A stretch of DNA of 17,116 nt from JAWLHK01 sp041690355 [NCBI: bacterium]. Its GTDB lineage: Bacteria > J088 > JAWLBW01. The position numbers and the translations under genes are program-made. The DNA lies in contig JAWLHK010000037.1 of assembly GCA_041690355.1 (NCBI GenBank), forward strand, positions 1 to 17,116, in the 5' to 3' direction. Every line of letters starts with the position of its first letter. The first letter of the stretch is position 1. Positions 14,870 to 17,116 of this stretch are shown here, piece by piece. Below the pieces are notes generated by a model. That model did no database searches and was not told where the DNA came from. It saw only the letters and a list, made by a program, of their open reading frames with translations.

Positions 14870-16957
14870 GTGGCACGTCCGCATCCTTTGAATAAGTATC
14901 GCAACTTCGGGATCATGGCCCACATCGACGCCGGCAAGACGACGGTGTCGGAGCGTATTCTGTACTACACCGGTGTGAACTACAAGATCGGTGAAGTGCA
15001 CGAAGGCGCGGCGACCATGGACTGGATGGAGCAGGAGCAGGAACGCGGCATCACGATTACCTCGGCCGCCACGACCGCCTTCTGGAAGGATCACCGGCTG
15101 AACCTGATCGACACGCCAGGCCACGTCGACTTCACGATCGAAGTCGAGCGTTCGCTGCGCGTGCTCGACGGCACCGTCTGCGTGCTCTGCGCCGTGGCCG
15201 GCGTGCAGCCGCAGACCGAAACCGTGTGGCGGCAGGCGACCAAGTACAAGGTGCCGCGCATGGCGTTCGTCAATAAGATGGACCGCGTCGGCGCCAATTT
15301 CTTTCGCGTCGTCGGCCAGGTCAAGGAGCGTCTCAACGCCGAACCCTGCGTGGTCGCGATTCCGTGGGGTGCCGAAGACAACTTCCAGGGCATCATCGAC
15401 CTCGTGCAGATGAAGGGCGTCAAGTGGGATGAAGAGAGCCAGGGTCAGAAGTACGACCTGGTCGACATCCCCGCCGACCTTCAGGAAGTCGCCGCCGAAT
15501 GGCGCGAGAAGCTCATCGATTCGGTCTCGAGCCACGACGACGCCATCATGGAGAAGGCGCTCGAGGGTAAAGAGATCGCGGCCGAAGAGATCGAAACCGC
15601 CATCCGCAAGGCCTGCATTTCGATGAAGGTCGTTCCGATGCTCTGCGGCACCGCCTTCAAGAACAAGGGCGTGCAGTGGCTGCTCGACGCCATCGTCAAG
15701 TACCTGCCGTCGCCGACCGAAGTTCCCGACATCGTGGGCAAGCTCCCCGACGGCACCGAAGCCATCCGCAAGAGCTCCGACGACGAGCCGTTCAGCGCGC
15801 TGGGCTTCAAGATCATGACCGACCCGTTCGTCGGCCAGCTGACCTTCTTCCGCGTCTACAGCGGCAAGCTCGAGTCGGGCTCCTACGTCTACAACAGCTC
15901 GAAGGACAAGAAAGAGCGCATCGGCCGCATCCTCAAGATGCACGCCAACAAGCGCGAAGAAATCAAGGAAGTCTGGGCCGGCGACATCGCCGCCGCCGTG
16001 GGCCTCAAGTTCACGACCACGGGCGACACGCTCTGCGACGAGAGTAAACCGATTATTCTCGAAAGCCTCGACTTCCCGGAACCGGTCATCTGGATCGCCA
16101 TTGAGCCGAAGACCAAGGCCGACCACGACAAGCTGTCGCAGGGCCTGGGCAAGCTGGCCGTCGAAGACCCGAGCTTCCGCGTGCGTTCCGACGAAGAAAC
16201 CGGTCAGACTCTGATCGGCGGCATGGGCGAACTGCACCTCGAAATCATCGTCGACCGCCTGCAGCGTGAGTTCAAGATTCAGGCGAACGTCGGCAAGCCG
16301 CAGGTGGCCTACCGCGAAACGATTACGAAGGAAGCCACCGTCGAAGGCAAGTACATCAAGCAGACGGGCGGCCGCGGTCAGTACGGTCACGTCTGGATCA
16401 AGGTGTACCCGAACGAGACCGGCAAGGGCTATGAGTTCCTCGACAAGATCGTCGGCGGCGTGGTGCCGAAGGAATACATCGGCGCCGTCGGCAAGGGCAT
16501 CGGCGAAGCCATGGAAAGCGGCGTCATCGCCGGGTTCCCCATGGTCGACATCAAGGTCGAGCTCTTCGACGGTTCGTACCACGACGTCGACTCGAGCGAA
16601 ATGGCCTTCAAGATTGCCGGCTCCATGGCGTTCAAGGACGCCGCCAAGCAGGCCAAGCCGATTCTGCTCGAGCCGATCATGAACGTCGAAGTGACCGTGC
16701 CCGAAGACTACATGGGCTCGGTCGTCGGTGACCTGAACGGCCGCCGCGGCCGTATCCAGGGCATGGACACGCGCAACGGCGAGCAGGTCATCAACGCCAA
16801 GGTGCCGCTGGCCGACATGTTCGGGTACTCGACGGAACTGCGTTCGATGACGCAGGGCCGCGCCAGCTACACGATGGAATTCGCACACTACGAAGCCGTT
16901 CCGAATGCCATTACGGAACAGATCGTGGCCAAGGTTAAAGGAGTCGCCGCCAAGTAA
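14870..16957 (+). CDS. fusA: Elongation factor G
   Basis: This 695-residue translational GTPase drives tRNA-mRNA translocation and, with RRF, ribosome recycling. Translation starts at a GTG just after AGGAGGG. All G motifs are intact: AHIDAGKT (17-24), RGITITS (59-65), DTPGHVDF (81-88) and NKMD (135-138). Domain II, the domain III-IV region with the [11 protein letters not shown] stretch, and the C-terminal domain V ending GLN-type RRGRIQGMD and [12 protein letters not shown] follow in normal order. [13 protein letters not shown] is a mild variant of the usual VAVFCAVGGVEPQ. The length and GTP motifs fit a canonical EF-G. A large antisense frame exists across it but is a codon-usage shadow. 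Confidence 0.98.
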   Translation: MARPHPLNKYRNFGIMAHIDAGKTTVSERILYYTGVNYKIGEVHEGAATMDWMEQEQERGITITSAATTAFWKDHRLNLIDTPGHVDFTIEVERSLRVLDGTVCVLCAVAGVQPQTETVWRQATKYKVPRMAFVNKMDRVGANFFRVVGQVKERLNAEPCVVAIPWGAEDNFQGIIDLVQMKGVKWDEESQGQKYDLVDIPADLQEVAAEWREKLIDSVSSHDDAIMEKALEGKEIAAEEIETAIRKACISMKVVPMLCGTAFKNKGVQWLLDAIVKYLPSPTEVPDIVGKLPDGTEAIRKSSDDEPFSALGFKIMTDPFVGQLTFFRVYSGKLESGSYVYNSSKDKKERIGRILKMHANKREEIKEVWAGDIAAAVGLKFTTTGDTLCDESKPIILESLDFPEPVIWIAIEPKTKADHDKLSQGLGKLAVEDPSFRVRSDEETGQTLIGGMGELHLEIIVDRLQREFKIQANVGKPQVAYRETITKEATVEGKYIKQTGGRGQYGHVWIKVYPNETGKGYEFLDKIVGGVVPKEYIGAVGKGIGEAMESGVIAGFPMVDIKVELFDGSYHDVDSSEMAFKIAGSMAFKDAAKQAKPILLEPIMNVEVTVPEDYMGSVVGDLNGRRGRIQGMDTRNGEQVINAKVPLADMFGYSTELRSMTQGRASYTMEFAHYEAVPNAITEQIVAKVKGVAAK

Positions 16958-16993
16958 CGCGGCGTCATTCGAAAGGTTAAGGAGAACAGGACC

Positions 16994-17116
16994 ATGGCAA
17001 AGGCTAAATTCGAACGCAAGAAGCCGCACGTCAATATCGGCACGATCGGTCACGTCGACCACGGCAAGACCAGTCTGACGGCCGCGATCACCAAGGTGCT
17101 GGCCGAGACCGGCGGC
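16994..17116 (+). CDS. tuf: Elongation factor Tu, N-terminal 41 residues (cut by window end)
   Basis: The ATG at 16994 follows AAGGAG and lies 36 bp after fusA. The visible protein [19 protein letters not shown], continuing through the P-loop GHVDHGKT (19-26), is the unmistakable start of EF-Tu, which delivers aminoacyl-tRNA to the ribosome. Its place after fusA is the canonical str operon order. The rest of the gene lies beyond the window. Confidence 0.97.
   Translation, partial: MAKAKFERKKPHVNIGTIGHVDHGKTSLTAAITKVLAETGG

Noticed and set aside
14771-17062. 763-residue open frame antisense to fusA
   Set aside because: It mirrors the third-position GC bias of fusA, has the low-complexity composition of an antisense frame and no ribosome site. 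EF-G on the plus strand is certain.

Overview
This is a chromosomal window from a high-GC, Gram-negative bacterium. Four lipoproteins with lipobox cysteines and an outer-membrane secretin indicate a double membrane. Gene content (TadA/Cpa-type secretin, RCC1-propeller lipoproteins, a soluble PAS/GAF histidine kinase) and the S12 sequence recall lineages once grouped as Deltaproteobacteria, such as Myxococcota, but nothing here fixes the phylum.

Left part (1-8.0 kb), envelope genes. A plus-strand run holds the tail of a one-TM protein, a CpaC/RcpA-like secretin and a 1049-residue lipoprotein with 14 RCC1-type repeats. The gaps are 10 and 22 bp, so this is probably an operon. It is followed by a visibly AT-richer minus-strand block (about 4.7-6.5 kb) encoding two overlapping lipoprotein genes, one with six G-x-D-x-x-W-x-T-x-D-D repeats. 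A near-identical 58-bp direct repeat of the 3' end of the RCC1 gene flanks this block, suggesting an inserted or recombined cassette. Beyond it, on the minus strand, is a second, shorter and more degenerate RCC1 lipoprotein with an IPT/TIG domain.

Middle part (8.0-13.4 kb). A 44-residue KGG/Em-like stress-type protein with a strong terminator lies at 8.1-8.3 kb, and next to it is a large cytosolic PAS-GAF-GAF-GAF histidine kinase. A saccharopine-dehydrogenase/trans-acting enoyl-reductase family gene follows, then a multi-TM protein resembling fungal Mcp1 (DUF1691) and the Sdh cytochrome-b fold. The two gaps around the reductase gene are filled with a mosaic of short tandem arrays of different sequence that all share a 7-bp period. 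One array runs into the 5' end of the reading frame of the membrane-protein gene.

Right part (13.4 kb to the end), the str operon. Two sigma70-like promoters and a structured leader precede rpsL, rpsG, fusA and tuf (tuf is cut by the window edge). This is conserved translation machinery with intact key residues.
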